Made by a program: the position numbers and the translations under genes
DNA from: Tupaia tana
Lineage: Eukaryota > Chordata > Mammalia > Scandentia > Tupaiidae
Assembly (NCBI GenBank): GCA_026018925.1
Contig: JAKSZU010000018.1
Span: forward strand, 2,682,505 to 2,746,504
Direction: 5' to 3'
DNA length: 64,000 nucleotides
The notes under the pieces: model-generated
What the model was told of the DNA's origin: nothing
The model's database searches: none
What the model saw: only the letters and a program-made list of their open reading frames with translations
Shown here: positions 1 through 13,850 of the stretch, piece by piece
Layout: each line of letters begins with the position of its first letter
Position numbering within the stretch: the first letter of the stretch is position 1

Positions 1-112
1 CACGGTGGAGACCTGTGGAGTCACAGCCAGCGACCCTGAGAGGGGGTGAGCAGGGCTGACGGGCCGTCTCCCTGCCCGCTGGGGCCCTGCGAGCTCAGCT
101 CTATAAGGGGAC

Positions 113-294
113 GGGGCTGGCAGGTGGCGTGATTGTTAAGGGTGCTGGACTCCCACATGGCTGACTGTGGTTCGAGTCCCAGACCTGGCGGCTTGTTTTC
201 TTGCTTTCCCTCTCTCTCTATGTCCCTCCCTGGTCAGATTAAAATAACTAAACGAATAAAGTTAAAATAAAATAATTCTTTAAAAAAAATAAGG
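113..294 (+). mobile_element. tRNA-derived SINE, short form (type A)
   Basis: The head GGCTGGCAGGTGGCGTG is followed by an A-box-like segment, CTCCCACATGG, and a B box GGTTCGAGTCC. A CT-rich stretch and the tail TCAGATTAAAATAA with A-rich ends complete it. The same layout recurs throughout the window, which defines the family. Confidence 0.9.
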
Positions 295-2429
295 AGAAGG
301 GTCTGAGAACTGTGCTCGGGGACCCAGCACCCAGCCGCCCTGCACGCTGCCCCACGGCACTAGAGGCCCGAAGCCAGCAGAGGCCGGATCGCAGCCCACA
401 CCTCGACTGTGCGCTCCTTTTAAAAAACTGTTGAGTTTTTTTCTTCTGACAGAAAGAGACAGAAACTCTGAACAGGGCCCTCACCGCAGTGCACTCCGGT
501 CTCAGCCAGCCAGGTCGAGACGCACACACCTGCCTGTAGGGGCAGTCGGCAGGACACCGCCCTGGGGCCCACGGTGCCTGGGTGCACTGCGCCGCGCGGC
601 TCGGGCAGGCTTCCTGTCCCCACTGCGCCCCACGGCAGGAGCCGTGTGGTGTGAAGGCGCGTGCAGACCGGGACGGGCTTCAGGGCCACACAGCCCTGGG
701 TCTGAATGAGAATCTACCTCTCACACCAGTGCCCGGAGCAGGTGGCTCAGCCTCCCCGCGCCATTTCTGCATCTGGGGAGGCCGGCAACAGGGCGGGCCT
801 CCTAGGAGAGTGTTGGGAGGATGAACACCCCGAAACTGCTGCCCATGGGCTCTGCTTCCCGGCTCCCAGTTCTCTCCACCAGCGTCAGCGGCCGACACAG
901 GTGCCTGCCAGCGGGCGGGCAGCAGGGGGCAGCAGAGGCCAGGCCCGCTCAGGGCCCCTGCCGCTGGAGCATGAGTCCTCACCAGGGCCACACCAGCATC
1001 TGTGAAGGCCGTGACCCCTGGGTCCCACCTCCAGAGATCAGAGATTCCCGTCACACTGTGGTTAGAACAGACGCCGCAGTACCTCCTAGGGTGGCTCTGG
1101 GGCCCCCTCTGAGATCTCAGCGAAGCTGCTGGGACCCTAGGGACAGAAAAGGGTCCCCGATAGATTCTGATGGGTCTGTGACTAGACGCACTTAAAATTC
1201 CATGTGAGCCCTTTGGAATGTCTTCCTCCTCCCTGGGGTCAAGGACACCTCTGGGGTGCCTCCCTGGGGGGCCTGCGTGGGGCCCAGAGTGGGCATCGGC
1301 AGCACCCCTGCGTGGGCGGTGTGGATTCATGCACCTCCCACCACCTCACCCCCAGGCCCAGGGTGAGAAAGGGGATCCGAGGGCCCCTCCAACCTGGGTA
1401 CCAGGGACCAGGTGGTCCTGCGGCTGTTCAGGAGCGCGAGGTCCCGGTCCGTCAGCACGGCTGCACACGGGTGGCCATGAGGCCAGTGTTGTAGTTGGGA
1501 CCCGAGGCTCGGAGGTGACTTCGCTTCTCGGTCAGGCGGCGGCAGAGCGGGGACTCCAGGCCACCGCTTTCCATTCCGTCGGGGAGCTGCCCGCTAGGAC
1601 GGTGGCCCCGGCAGGGAGCCAGACCCTGCGTGCCACCACCCTCCTGGCCCTGATTTCCCGCCTGAAGAGAAAGGGGAATGGGACAGGGAGGCTGGAGGTG
1701 GGGGCTGCAGGCATCTTGGCGACAGAAACCCACAGCCTGGGTGCCTTCTCACTGCCTGGAACTGCCCCACCAGGGCCCTGAAGGGAGCCCCAGGCGGTCC
1801 CCGACCCGGCCTGCAGTTCTCACCACCCGGGGCTGGGGAGCCCAGAGGCTGCCGCCCAGGCTTCTGCTGCCCGGGGCTGCGATGGGAGAGGGCCGCCCAG
1901 AGAGCAGAGCGGCCAGCGGGAGCCTGCGGCTGGGTCTGCTGGCTGTCGGTCTACCAGCGAGGCCGGCCAGGTCCGCCTGCCCCTTGCCTCCTTCCAGGCC
2001 TTTTGTTATGTGGGGATTACAGAGGCTCAGGGCATCTGGCTGCCAGGGTCCTGGACAGAGCCCCAAGGTATGCACCGCGATTCGGAATTACTTCCGTTGA
2101 ATAGCTAGGACGCCTTGGGCTGCCGCTACCCGTAGCCCTGGGTGTGGAACCGCGCAGACCCAGAGGCACCTTTGCACTCTGAGCTTGTGACGTGCACATG
2201 CTGGACTTCGGTGGCAGCTCGCGGTGGGAGCATCGCCCCAGGTCCCTGTGTGAGCTCAGGTCACAGTGGCCCCGGGGAAGTAGGTCTGCGCAGCTGCAGC
2301 GCTGGGGACCGCGGACGCGCTCGGGCGCCCGTGCCGGGCCCTGGTCCTCCTAGGACGAGCCTGGGGGCAGGCTCTCACACCGGAAGGACTTGCCCTCTCA
2401 CCCCCAGGCCTCAGGTCGGGGATGTGGTG
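295..2429. other. GC-rich intergenic DNA 3' of FOXF1
   Basis: No gene recognised. It holds a MIR-like fragment at 690-830 and a CpG-rich patch near 2280-2360. The open frames on both strands lack recognisable domains and follow GC composition. MTHFSD, expected further on this side in mammals, was not seen. Confidence 0.6.
690..830 (+). repeat. MIR SINE fragment
   Basis: The stretch ending CTCAGCCTCCCC followed by ATTTCTGCATCTGGGGA has the characteristic MIR 3' half (CTCAGTTTCCTCATCTG-like), diverged. Confidence 0.5.
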
Positions 2430-2481
2430 GATCAGTGTTGAACGCCATCTGTACAAATATTACACATTTTAATTTTGTTCT
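2430..2481. repeat. Near-copy of the FOXF1 poly(A) region
   Basis: This segment aligns over about 50 bp with 3935-3987, sharing GTACAAAT, an ACATTTT core and TTTTGTTCT, with two or three small indels. On the minus strand it carries ATTAAA (2473-2468) where the other copy has AATAAA. It could be a partial duplication or two copies of an unrecognised repeat. Confidence 0.55.
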
Positions 2482-3934
2482 GAGTCCAAGAGCCGGGCAA
2501 CCAGGCTGGTTTTCCTGCGCAAGCCCCCCGGGTGCCTCTCGCCCAGCCAGCCCCCGACGTGGGTGTGCTGGGAGGACTGGGACCAGGCAGCCGCTCAGTC
2601 AGGTCGCAGGGCGGCCTCTGCACCAGGGCTCCCAGTGAGCGCTCGGGCTGGGGACTGCGGAGACCTGGGGGCCGAGGAGGCCGGGTGTTGGCTTTCTCCT
2701 AATCAGCCCCACTTCCCGGAGCCTCCCTCCTAACGGGGCCCAGTCTCTGACCGAGGGAGGAGGGGGCCACTCTTGCCTTTGGAAACTGGACTCTGAGGGA
2801 CAGCGTTGCCGGCTGGGTGGCCTGGGCATTTCCCTCTGGACTTGTTTCCCTGGGAAGTGGAGGGTGCGGACGCGGCCACTGCAGGAGAACCCTGTTTTCT
2901 CCGCAGGCGGCAAACCTGCTCCCGGGCTCGGGCTCGGCCGTAGACAGCCAGGCTGAGAGCTCAGGGGTGCAGCCGCTGGCCTCTCCTGTGGGGGGGACTG
3001 CGCCTCGGTTTCACAGACAGCTGTTAGCTTGGGACATTAATTGCCCAGAAGAGTTTATTGATAATTTTGATGTAACAGGGCACCGGAGAAATTACCCCCA
3101 TGTCCAAAATGTCAGCTCTGAGAAGAGCCAGGTCAGAGACCGCGACTCCACGTCGCAGACACTGCGGTGGGTCTGGGACCCGCACCAACAATGTGACTTA
3201 TTGTTCTGCTTTTCCCAGGTTGCCCGGAATTGGAACAGAAAGGGTGGTCCGTGGAGGACCCAACTTAAAAATTATTTGTCCAAAGGGGAAAAGTACAATT
3301 TTGGAGGGAAATGTTACCAGGTGGGAAAAACGCGCGTCACCTGGCTCTCCCACGGAGGCCTCGTCCGTGCTCAGATCCTGCTTGAGTTCTGCCTGGGGAA
3401 AACCAAGAAAAGGCACCAAAAAACAAAACGAGACAGAACCCGGGACAAAACCTGGAAGCTGCTTCACAATTTATAACCTCTAGAACGTGGGAGCGGGAGA
3501 GTCCGAACGCGAAGCAAATCCCTCGTAGGTCTCGGAGTAGCTGAACACATGTATTATGCACAGACATACTTACCCACACACGTGCACGCATGTGTGTGTA
3601 TGTGTGTACAGTTTACGTGCTTTTCCCTAGGGAGGAGGACTAAGTTTTTCTTTCATTTGATTATTTTTTTAAATGAAAAATGACATTTGGTGGAGCAGGA
3701 GGCTCTTCTTAAAAAACAGAAGCCAAGAAAAATAGTTACTCTTGTTCAGATTTTACTTCAATGTCAAATGAAGAGTGAAAAGAGGAGGATTAGCCAAAGG
3801 AGAAAAGTATTCAGTCACCCAGATTTAAAAAAAAAAAATAGTGCAGCGGTCCCACACCTATTTTGTCCCACATTTGGGGTTTGAAAGTGTCCTGTCCGGT
3901 CCCAGAGAAACACTCCCACGGTCTTATTTCTAGA
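2482..3934. other. Intergenic DNA between the two poly(A)-like segments
   Basis: No gene recognised. A plus-strand open frame at 2817-3476 has no domain I know. AT-rich islands at about 3030-3110 and 3660-3860 may be conserved non-coding sequence. A CACACACGTGCACGCATGTG-type alternating run lies at 3574-3608. Confidence 0.5.
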
Positions 3935-3954
3935 TGATACAATGTTCAAGGCCA

Positions 3955-5213
3955 TGTACAAATGTTATACATTTTTATTTTTGTTCTTTTTTTAGGAAAA
4001 AATACACAAAAGGCAAAATATCTTCAAATTATCATTTTATACAGTGCAGAAAAAAATTTAAAATGTGTCACAAATGCTGCGCCCCAGCAGCCAAAATACT
4101 ACAAAAGGGGGGGAGTCCTTCATATTTTATATATATATATATATATTTATATAAAACATATCGGAATTTGTTTTTACACAGATTGGTCTTTGCTTCAAAT
4201 TTACAATGGATATCTAAAAAAAAAATCTACACGGCAAATATTGCCAACAAAGTTACACCATAATACTGACAAACGGAGGAGCTATGCAGTGTCCCGATGA
4301 TTAGGAAGAGAAAGGAGAATAAATAATATGGTGAGCCTTGATAGCGTTTTAAAAAGTGCCTTAACCTTTCTGTGTGCCCCAGTCCGGGCCAGGCGCAGCC
4401 CGGGCCTCCCCGGGCCTCGGCGCTGTGGCCGCCTCCTCGGACCAGTTTACAGTAGAGACCAGGAGACAGAAAAATACCCACCGACAAAGTTAAACTAAAA
4501 TTCAGATGGAAACAAACAGGCTGAAGAGGAGAGAGAGGTGGCGAGGACGGCAGAGGCCTGGGCAGCCACAGCCACGCCGGCTCGGCTCCCGCTCCTTCCT
4601 TTTCTCTTTAAAGACGAGCAGCGGCTTCAGAAACAGGAGGGGTGTCCGCACAGAGACCCACCTGGGGTTCCAGGGAGAGACCTTGGGGAGGGAAGCCCGA
4701 CTTCTTGTCCTGGCCCCTCCCCGAAAAGATGGCTCTAAAGAGAGACTTGCGCATTCCAAGACATTCTTTCGAAAAACTTCAAAATAGAAAGATAAATACT
4801 CAGCCGGGAAATAAAAGTATTTGATAATGACGGGTCTCACATGCTCGCTTCTCTTCGAACGCTCTCCCCTCCTGGGGAAGGCGGGAGCGGCAGAGTTCTC
4901 CTTCTCAGACCTTGAGGGCTCAGCCCCACACAGCACCTTCTCTGCGGCAACAGGGCGAAGGAAGCCGCTTAGGACCGCAGGCTGCAGTCCGAGCACACCC
5001 CACCGCTGCTAACGGTCTTCTCCAGGTGCTGGGAAGGCGGTGCCAGCCACGGCTGGGTCTTGCAGTGGGGATTCCTTTCCAAATAATCCGGTTAGGGAGG
5101 GGTCAAACCCTTTACTTCTGCCGACGGTTATACCTCGAGATTAAAGTCGTTTCTGGCTGGGCTCCGAGGTCCCTGCCGCATCCGCCCGAGCCGGGAGGGC
5201 CACCGCGGAGGCT
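3955..5213 (-). other. FOXF1: FOXF1 3' untranslated region with poly(A) signal
   Basis: Downstream of the TGA at 5214-5216 the sequence turns AT-rich, with U- and A-rich blocks and a (TA)n run near 4128-4147, typical of a long regulated 3'UTR. A canonical AATAAA on the minus strand lies at 3979-3974, followed by GU-rich sequence. This puts cleavage near 3945-3965 and gives a 3'UTR of about 1.25 kb. The end is inferred from the signal; I have no transcript data. Confidence 0.7.
3974..3979 (-). terminator. FOXF1: FOXF1 poly(A) signal AATAAA
   Basis: Minus-strand AATAAA, the only canonical hexamer I found in this orientation in the 1.25 kb after the FOXF1 stop. TTGTACATGG follows as a plausible GU-rich downstream element. 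A near-copy of this whole segment with ATTAAA lies about 1.5 kb further downstream (2430-2481). Confidence 0.65.
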
Positions 5214-7436
<2,223 letters not shown>

Positions 7437-8929
7437 CGGGTGGCTGCTGCCGCCGCCGCTGCCGCTGCTGCTCTGCGCGGCGGACGGGCCGGGAGGAGGA
7501 GGAGGAGGAGGGGGAGGGGGGCAGGGGGAGGGGGAGGGGGGCCGGAGGGCGGGGGGAGGGGGCGCGCGGGGCCGGCGCGCCGTCATCGGCGGACACTTCT
7601 CCCGGGCCTCGGCGCGCCCGCCCCGCGCCCGCCCTCCCCGCGGTCGGCTCCGACCCCCTCCTCCCAGCCCTCCCTCCTCCCTCCTCGCTCACCCTCCCAC
7701 AAGGGAAGGAGTCCAGTGGAGGCCGAGGGCAGCCCGGGCGGAGGCGGCGAGGAAGCTCCCTCCGGGCTTTCGTGGACGGAGCCACCAGCTCCGGGGCCTG
7801 CGGCCCTGCGCCCCCGCCCGGACAGCGCCGGTCCCCGCCGCCCCCGCGCTCGGCTCCGCGATCCCAGGACTCGGTCCTCACCGCACCTCTGCGGGCAGCG
7901 GCGGCCGCCGGCGGAGACCCTCCGGGATTCCCCTCCCGCCCTGCCCCCGCGGCCCCCGCCTCGGTGGGCGCTTCAAGTGCCCCTCCCTCGGGTCCCGCGG
8001 CGCCCGCGGACCCCGCCCCGCCCCCACCAACCTGGCAAGTGCCACCGCGCCCCCGCCCGCGCCTAGCCCCGGTGCGCACTGGCCCCGCCTTCCCGGCGCG
8101 GTCCCGGCGGGAAACGCTCCCCGACGCGCACAGCCCAGTGTCAAACCCCAACGGGGCCAGCGGTGGCGGCCCCCGAGTCGCTACCATCGCCTGCACAGCC
8201 GGCTTGGCTCCGGGTCCCCGCGGCCGGCGGGCTAAGCTCCCGCGAGGGACCGCCTACCCATTCTCCCCGCCCCGGGAGCGACTGCGCTGCGCCTGGGAGT
8301 TTTCGGACGCGTCCTGCGGCGTGCGAGCCGGCAGGCAGCAGCCTGGCCGAGCCGAGGAAAACGAAAGCGCAGAGCGGGTCGCCGTGGCTTTGTTTCCGGC
8401 GTAGCGGGCCGAGCCGGCCCAAGTGAGAACCGCTGACCTGGCGGGGACCAAACCTCCCGAAGTTCTTGAACAACCAGCCCCACTCACTCACCAACCCACG
8501 CGCACACAGGCTCGTGCACTTATGCACACTGCACGCGCATGCACGCACCGAGGGATCTGCCAACCCTGTACATTAGGTAGACTCAGTTGTGCAAAATCAC
8601 ACCCATGCGTGCGTGCCCACTCGCGAACACAGGGCGCTCAGCCTAGTGAGCACCCCTGAGTGCGCGCGTCCACGCACAGATCCCAGGTCTGAATTCGCAC
8701 TCCGCTGTGCTCTACCTTCACTAGCCGCCCAGTATGTCCCCCACCCTACTCACAACCTGAAGTCCCGCCTATTTGGCCCCCGCGGTCCTGGCGTCCCCAT
8801 TTTCCAAGTGCAGGTTCGGATTTCCCGAGAGATGGCAAAAGCTCTGGCAGGAAGTTTACACCGCTCAACGTAAACAAGTTCTGGGGGATTATTTAATAAT
8901 AATAATAGAGAATGCCCGTGCGCGGGGCG

Positions 8930-9223
8930 GGCGGGGGCGGGGGAAGTTGGCCGAATGCCTCTTTGGGCTTGGCCTGCTGTGGCCGCCAGGCCTCTGACGC
9001 TGCGAGCCAGGCCAGGTTCCGGAAGGCAGACGGCGCGGGCGGGGAGCGCCGACCCGGGCGGCCCTCGCGCCCCTGGCCGCCTGCCCGCTGGGGCTCGCAC
9101 GCACTGCTTCCCTCGCCAGCCGTGTACGCGGGGGTGCGTGCTGGGGAGGTGGAGGGGGAGGCGATGCACCGCCGGGCGCAGCACGCCCAGGATCGGGGCG
9201 CAGCGCGGCGCACACAGACCTAG
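8930..9223 (+). ncRNA. Candidate first exon of the FENDRR lncRNA
   Basis: Position and orientation are the main evidence. FENDRR is transcribed divergently from FOXF1, starting about 1.7 kb away in human. A strong splice donor (AG followed by GTGAGT, intron starting at 9224) sits on the plus strand 1.8 kb upstream of the FOXF1 start codon inside the CpG island. The 5' limit given is arbitrary. I do not recognise the RNA sequence itself, so this is inference. Confidence 0.25.
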
Positions 9224-11282
9224 GTGAGTCGCTCAGACCGCTGGGTCCCGGGCCGGTAGGAGAGAGGCCCCGGTGTTTTCGCCGGTCGCCGCGACGAGCC
9301 AAGCGGCCGTGCCCCGGCGCGAGCTGGGAGGAAGTCGTGTGGGGGCTCAGAGCCCGGGCGCGGCGCCTTCAAAGCCCACCGCCGGCCTCTAGCGTTTCTC
9401 CGAACTCCTTGTGCCCCGCTGACCACCAACCCCCACTCCGACGCCTTCAGGTTTGGCGGGAGACGCCTTGTCGCCCTTGGGGCGCCTGGCACGTCCCTGT
9501 GAGGAGCTGGGGGGCGGTTCTCCAGCGGGGCCTGCCTGGCTGTCGCCACTGCCCCAGGCAGAGCCGCGCTCGCGGGGCACTAGAGTCGCTTTCCCCGCGC
9601 TGCGCTTTGGTGGGCTCCGCGTGGGACGGGGAGAGGGTGAGTTTGAGACCTGACTGCACAGTGTATGGTCGTGTGGGCGCGAGGTGGCTGCGCACTGGAG
9701 GACCCACTCCCACTGCCCACAGCCAGGCCAGCGCAGACTCAGGCGTCACTGAGCGAGGGCTGAGGGCACCGCCGCTGCCTGACCGTCCTGCACGTCGCGT
9801 TCGCCCACGCAGAGCGCTCCACGGGCTCTCTCGCGGGCCCACGCAGAGCCTGCCGCCTGCACTCCACGCGCTGGCTTGCTCACAGGTCCGGGCACACAGG
9901 CACCCCACATTCTCTTGCCTCCCGGTCTCGTCCTGCCTTTTCTTTTTTTTTTCTTTTCCTTTTTTCCCTCCAACTGGCTGGAGCTAGGAGAGCAGTTTCT
10001 GGGAAGGGGTGGTTGTGCATCTGGCCTTCAGCAGAGGGACCAGGAAGGCTGCCCAGCTTCCAAGGATCAAGGGGTGCAGCACCCAGTGGTGCCCCCAAAA
10101 GTGTGAGAAACGTCTTCCTGCCTCCCACCGCTGCTTCCCCACTCTGGAGGCACCTCCAAAGAGAGAGGGATCTGTAGAGCATGAAGTTGGGGAGCCCCTT
10201 TCCTGCAGACGCCTTCCCGCGGCCACTCCCGTGACCTGAGAGAATTTCTTTCCCTTCCCACCCTCCAACACACCGCTTTTTAGAGGCCCCCTTGTGTTTG
10301 GGGGGATGGGGCTCCCTGCCGACCCCACTTACCCCGTCGGCCCTGTCAGCCCTTGCTGAGGAAGGACAGCAGTCACCGCTGTGCCTGGGGGCACAGGGGC
10401 ACCGGGAGTCTCAGGAACACCAGAAGTTGGAGGCCCTCCTCCTAATCCGCACCGAGGTGGGAGGTAGAACGGTGGGGCTTGAGGGAGGGGGGATAATCTC
10501 CTAGGTCTGTAATTTGGAGGGGACCCCCAAAAAATTCTCGGAAAAAACCACAGCCATAGCAGGGAGGGTTTTCCTACACACCCACACACCGAGCCCTCAG
10601 TGCTGAAGGGGGCTTTCCCTTACTGCTGCGTTTTCAGGGGAGGGCCACTGAGGCCCAGCCAGCGCACCTGAGCCCGGACACGGCATCAGCTGGTCTTTCC
10701 TCTCCACCTCTGAGGACACGGCCCCCGCACCGTGGTATTCCGCCCCGGGGGCTTTCATAGCCCAGGAGTGGAGAACGCGGGTTTTAGAAATGCTCTTGTT
10801 CACCCCCACGCCTGGCTTCCCAGGCTCGGGACAGAGACGCCTGTTGGGAACAACTGGCTGTAATGTAACAGTGACAGCCACAGACGCGATCAGAACAGGA
10901 CGCGGACAGCTGACCCCGCCAGGCTGTCTCACTTTAGAAATCACCCCTGAATATCCTTTAACCTTTGGGCTGTGGACCCTTTGAATAAACTGCCCGAAAT
11001 CCGAGTCTCCTCCCCCAGAAGGCACACACATGTGATGTTTGTAAACTGATTTTTTGGGGGGTGGGCTTCACCAAATTTCTGGAACCCATTCGGGAACCCC
11101 TAGTCCTGCTAAATGCTGCAGAGACGCTGGCTCAGTCAGAAGCCCTTCCACGCCCTGAGGGCTCTGCCCGTTCCAGAGTGCGGTCCGTCAAGGTCGCTCT
11201 GCTCAGCCCTCTGGGCAGGTCCCGCGGTGGGTAAGGCAGAGAGGTCCCATCCCGCAGACCCCAGTGGGGCTGAGGCTGAGCC

Positions 11283-11308
11283 TGCCCTCGCCCTCGCCCT
11301 CGCCCTCA
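11283..11308. repeat. (CCCTCG)4 hexamer microsatellite
   Basis: Four tandem CCCTCG units. The same hexamer recurs, unlinked, at 43976-44000. Confidence 0.85.
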
Positions 11309-11319
11309 GCCCTGCGTGG

Positions 11320-11440
11320 GAGCTGAGCTGTCTGTGTCTCCGTCTCTTCATCTAAAAAGTGGCGCTGACAGTGGAGCCTATTTCCTAGGCTGTGGGAGGG
11401 GTAGCCCGGTCTGGGGGTGCTTAGGCTATTCAAGCAGGAC
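11320..11440 (+). repeat. MIR SINE fragment (3' part)
   Basis: CCGTCTCTTCATCTAAAAAGTGG followed by a short GC-poor tail resembles the MIR 3' half. Diverged and without clear ends. Confidence 0.4.
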
Positions 11441-11639
11441 TGGACGAGACCCCCAGGGTTTCAGCGCCAGGAAAGTGGGGCCACACTGCAGAGGACGGCG
11501 GGCAGCCTTTTGCTCTTAGCTGAAAAATGACCCCCCATCCCAAATCAAATTTATGCCCCAGCATGGGACCCGGGAATCTCAAAATTGGGGGTGGGTGTAA
11601 ACCAGACAGGCCTGCGCTGCGTGCCCCCCGCCCCTCGGG

Positions 11640-11780
11640 ACAGGGTATTTTTACTGGCTAATTGCTTAAGTGAAGCCGCCGGTCCTGAGCACGCCGTAAC
11701 CCGAGCACGGAACCAGATCCGGCTCTGACCAAGCCGGCTGGCTGCGGGTGGGGCGGGCGTAGCCTCGACCACCCACCGCG
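11640..11780. promoter_or_regulatory. Candidate Hedgehog/NKX-responsive element
   Basis: GACCACCCA at 11767-11775 is a perfect GLI consensus. About 100 bp before it lie CTAATTGC and an NKX2-type TTAAGTG (11664-11670 region). FOXF1 is a known Hedgehog target in gut and lung mesenchyme, so a GLI site 4.3 kb upstream is plausible. Single motifs arise by chance. Confidence 0.35.
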
Positions 11781-13709
11781 AGGGGAGTCGCCCACCCTCT
11801 GCTGCCCCAGCTCCGCAGTAATGCTGCCTGTGCCCCCCTCGCCCTGCTCCCTCCAACCCCTGCCTCCCCGAGCCAGCCTCAAGGTAGGGTGGGCAGGCCC
11901 CCAGAGCTGACTCGGGCGCTGGGGTGTCTGTAGGAAGGGCAGAAGGACCTGGCCGAGGGAAGCGCAATTCCTGGTGACTGGAGGGGTGCCGTGGGGTCAT
12001 TAGCGGGGAAATGAAGCTCTCTGTGTAGGGGCCTGGGTGGGAGCCGCAGGGTCAGGAGAGACTGCGCTGTGTGAGTTTTCAGATGGCCATGGCCAAATCC
12101 TCGGGCTGCGTCCCCAGGACTCGTGTCCTGTCGTAGCTGTTGCCCTGTGCAGCCCCCCTCCCTCGTGACTGTCCTGGGCCGAGTGCACAGATAGCAGAGG
12201 TGCACACACATGTCGGGGTGTCATAGGAGAGCGTGGTCACGATTCCATGGTGCCGTCCTGCGTAAGGGATATTCTAAGCTGTAAGCAACACAGAAAGCTA
12301 GGTGTGCAGAGTCTCCGAGCACAGTACGAGGTGTCCTGTCCACAGAATATTGCAGAACGCGTGTACAGCGGCGTGTGTGCAGCGTCTGTAAGCCGTGTTT
12401 CACACCCACACTGGCCTGGCGAGTGCGCGGTCCGATGCATCCAGACAGAGGCGGGCTGGGCTCCTGGCCGTCTGGAGGCTGCGGAGCCGCAGCGGCTGTG
12501 CCCACAGACCTGTCTGCCCTGCCCAGTGTCTCTCTGTATTCACAGCCCGCCCTGAGCAACGTGCTGAGGGCCCTCATCTTGGGTCCAGCAGCTTGCAAGG
12601 CGGGGATCTACGTGACAAACGGGGGTTGGCCAGTGTGTACACAGAGCAGACCCGTGGACGGGAGGCTGTGGGAAGTTTGCAACCGTCTAGCACATACGGT
12701 CACACAGCAGACTAACGGAGGGCCCCTGGGGGCCGTGCAGCGCCCGGAGCAAAAGCGCCACCGTTACACAGTAAGGCAGGTTCTGTGTTGCCCTGAGGTC
12801 ACGGGGAAGGGAAGGGACTCTCACTTTATTTCTGGACTTGTGAGCCCCAGCCACGCGGTTTTCAGTGTGGCATGGAGATGTGGGGACACGGGGGTTCTGT
12901 GTGCATCTGCCAGAGCGGTGTGCTCACCCTGCAGCCGCAGAGATGCAGAGACAGGTATGCAGTGAACAGCAGAAGGGGAGCCAGGTGCCTGGGTGCGAGG
13001 CCCCAGGAAGCTCTCGCGTGGGGGCAGACCACATGCTGTCTCCACGTGTGCCCACTACGCTGCACATGCAGACCAAGGCAGGCAGCACCAAGCCCAGTCT
13101 GTTCTGGGGCCCTGAGACTCCTGGGGGCACCCTATTTCAAGGAGGGGAGAAAGGCCCTGCCACACCCTTGGGACAGTGAGGTTCCGGAGCCCTACTCCCA
13201 CCGATAGGAGCAGCCCACAGGGCTCTCCCTGGCCCAGGCCTGCAGGCCACGTCCCTGCCAGCTGTCCACAGCGGGGAGTTCAGAGTTTGGTCAAGGAAAA
13301 GCCAGAAGGCTGGGTTGGGGTTGAGCGCGGCTTTCCGCCAGCCCTCCTACCCGAAAGGGCATTTTGCATTTTCCGTGGTGTTCCTCAGTGGGACATTTGA
13401 CAGCCCCTTCCCTGCGAGGTTTCTGGGGGTTTTCTGGCGTGAGCAGTACGCGATGCTCACAGATGGAACGTGCTTGTGCTGGGGACACCTAGCCTCCGGA
13501 AGGAGCGTCTCTGTGGGCTGGGGTGCTCCCATGGAAATAAGCCCTTCTGAGGTGGGGGCAGTGCAAAAGGAGAGAAATTAATGGGGTCCCCTCCCCAAAA
13601 ACAAACCAAGAGGAGAATGTAAATTATGTTTCTTTTAGGTGTTTGCCATAGGGCTCCTGTTAGCTAGAGAGATGCAGAGAAGGATGGTGAGACCTCACTC
13701 CCCGCCCTG

Positions 13710-13850
13710 GGGGAGCAGGTGATGTGGTGGTTAAATCATTGGATTACCACATGGCCGACCTTGGTTCAAATCCTGGACCCAATGGCTGAACATCATACTG
13801 GACGCTTGTGCTGGTGCGCCCCAAGTCCCGAGAGGATCCTTTACATTCTA
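13710..13850 (+). mobile_element. tRNA-derived SINE, type B, 3' truncated
   Basis: The head GCAGGTGATGTGGTGGTTAAA, ACCACATGGCCGACC and a B box GGTTCAAATCC are followed by GCGCCCCAAGTCCCGAGAGGA, which marks the longer type B form. The CT-rich part and tail are missing. Confidence 0.8.

Larger units (their letters stand above)
9224..13709. other. Upstream non-coding DNA (presumed FENDRR intron)
   Basis: No coding gene recognised. It contains a (CCCTCG)4 run at 11283-11308, a MIR-like tail at 11320-11440, an enhancer-like patch at 11630-11780 and a CpG-rich start to about 9650. The rest is unremarkable single-copy GC-rich DNA. Confidence 0.55.

Noticed and set aside
2817..3476. 219-codon plus-strand open frame downstream of FOXF1
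   Set aside because: No recognisable domain or splice context, and overlapping open frames in other phases; GC composition in the first half explains much of it.
1..3900. MTHFSD exons expected on this side of FOXF1
   Set aside because: No recognisable coding exon was found; the gene probably lies beyond the window.
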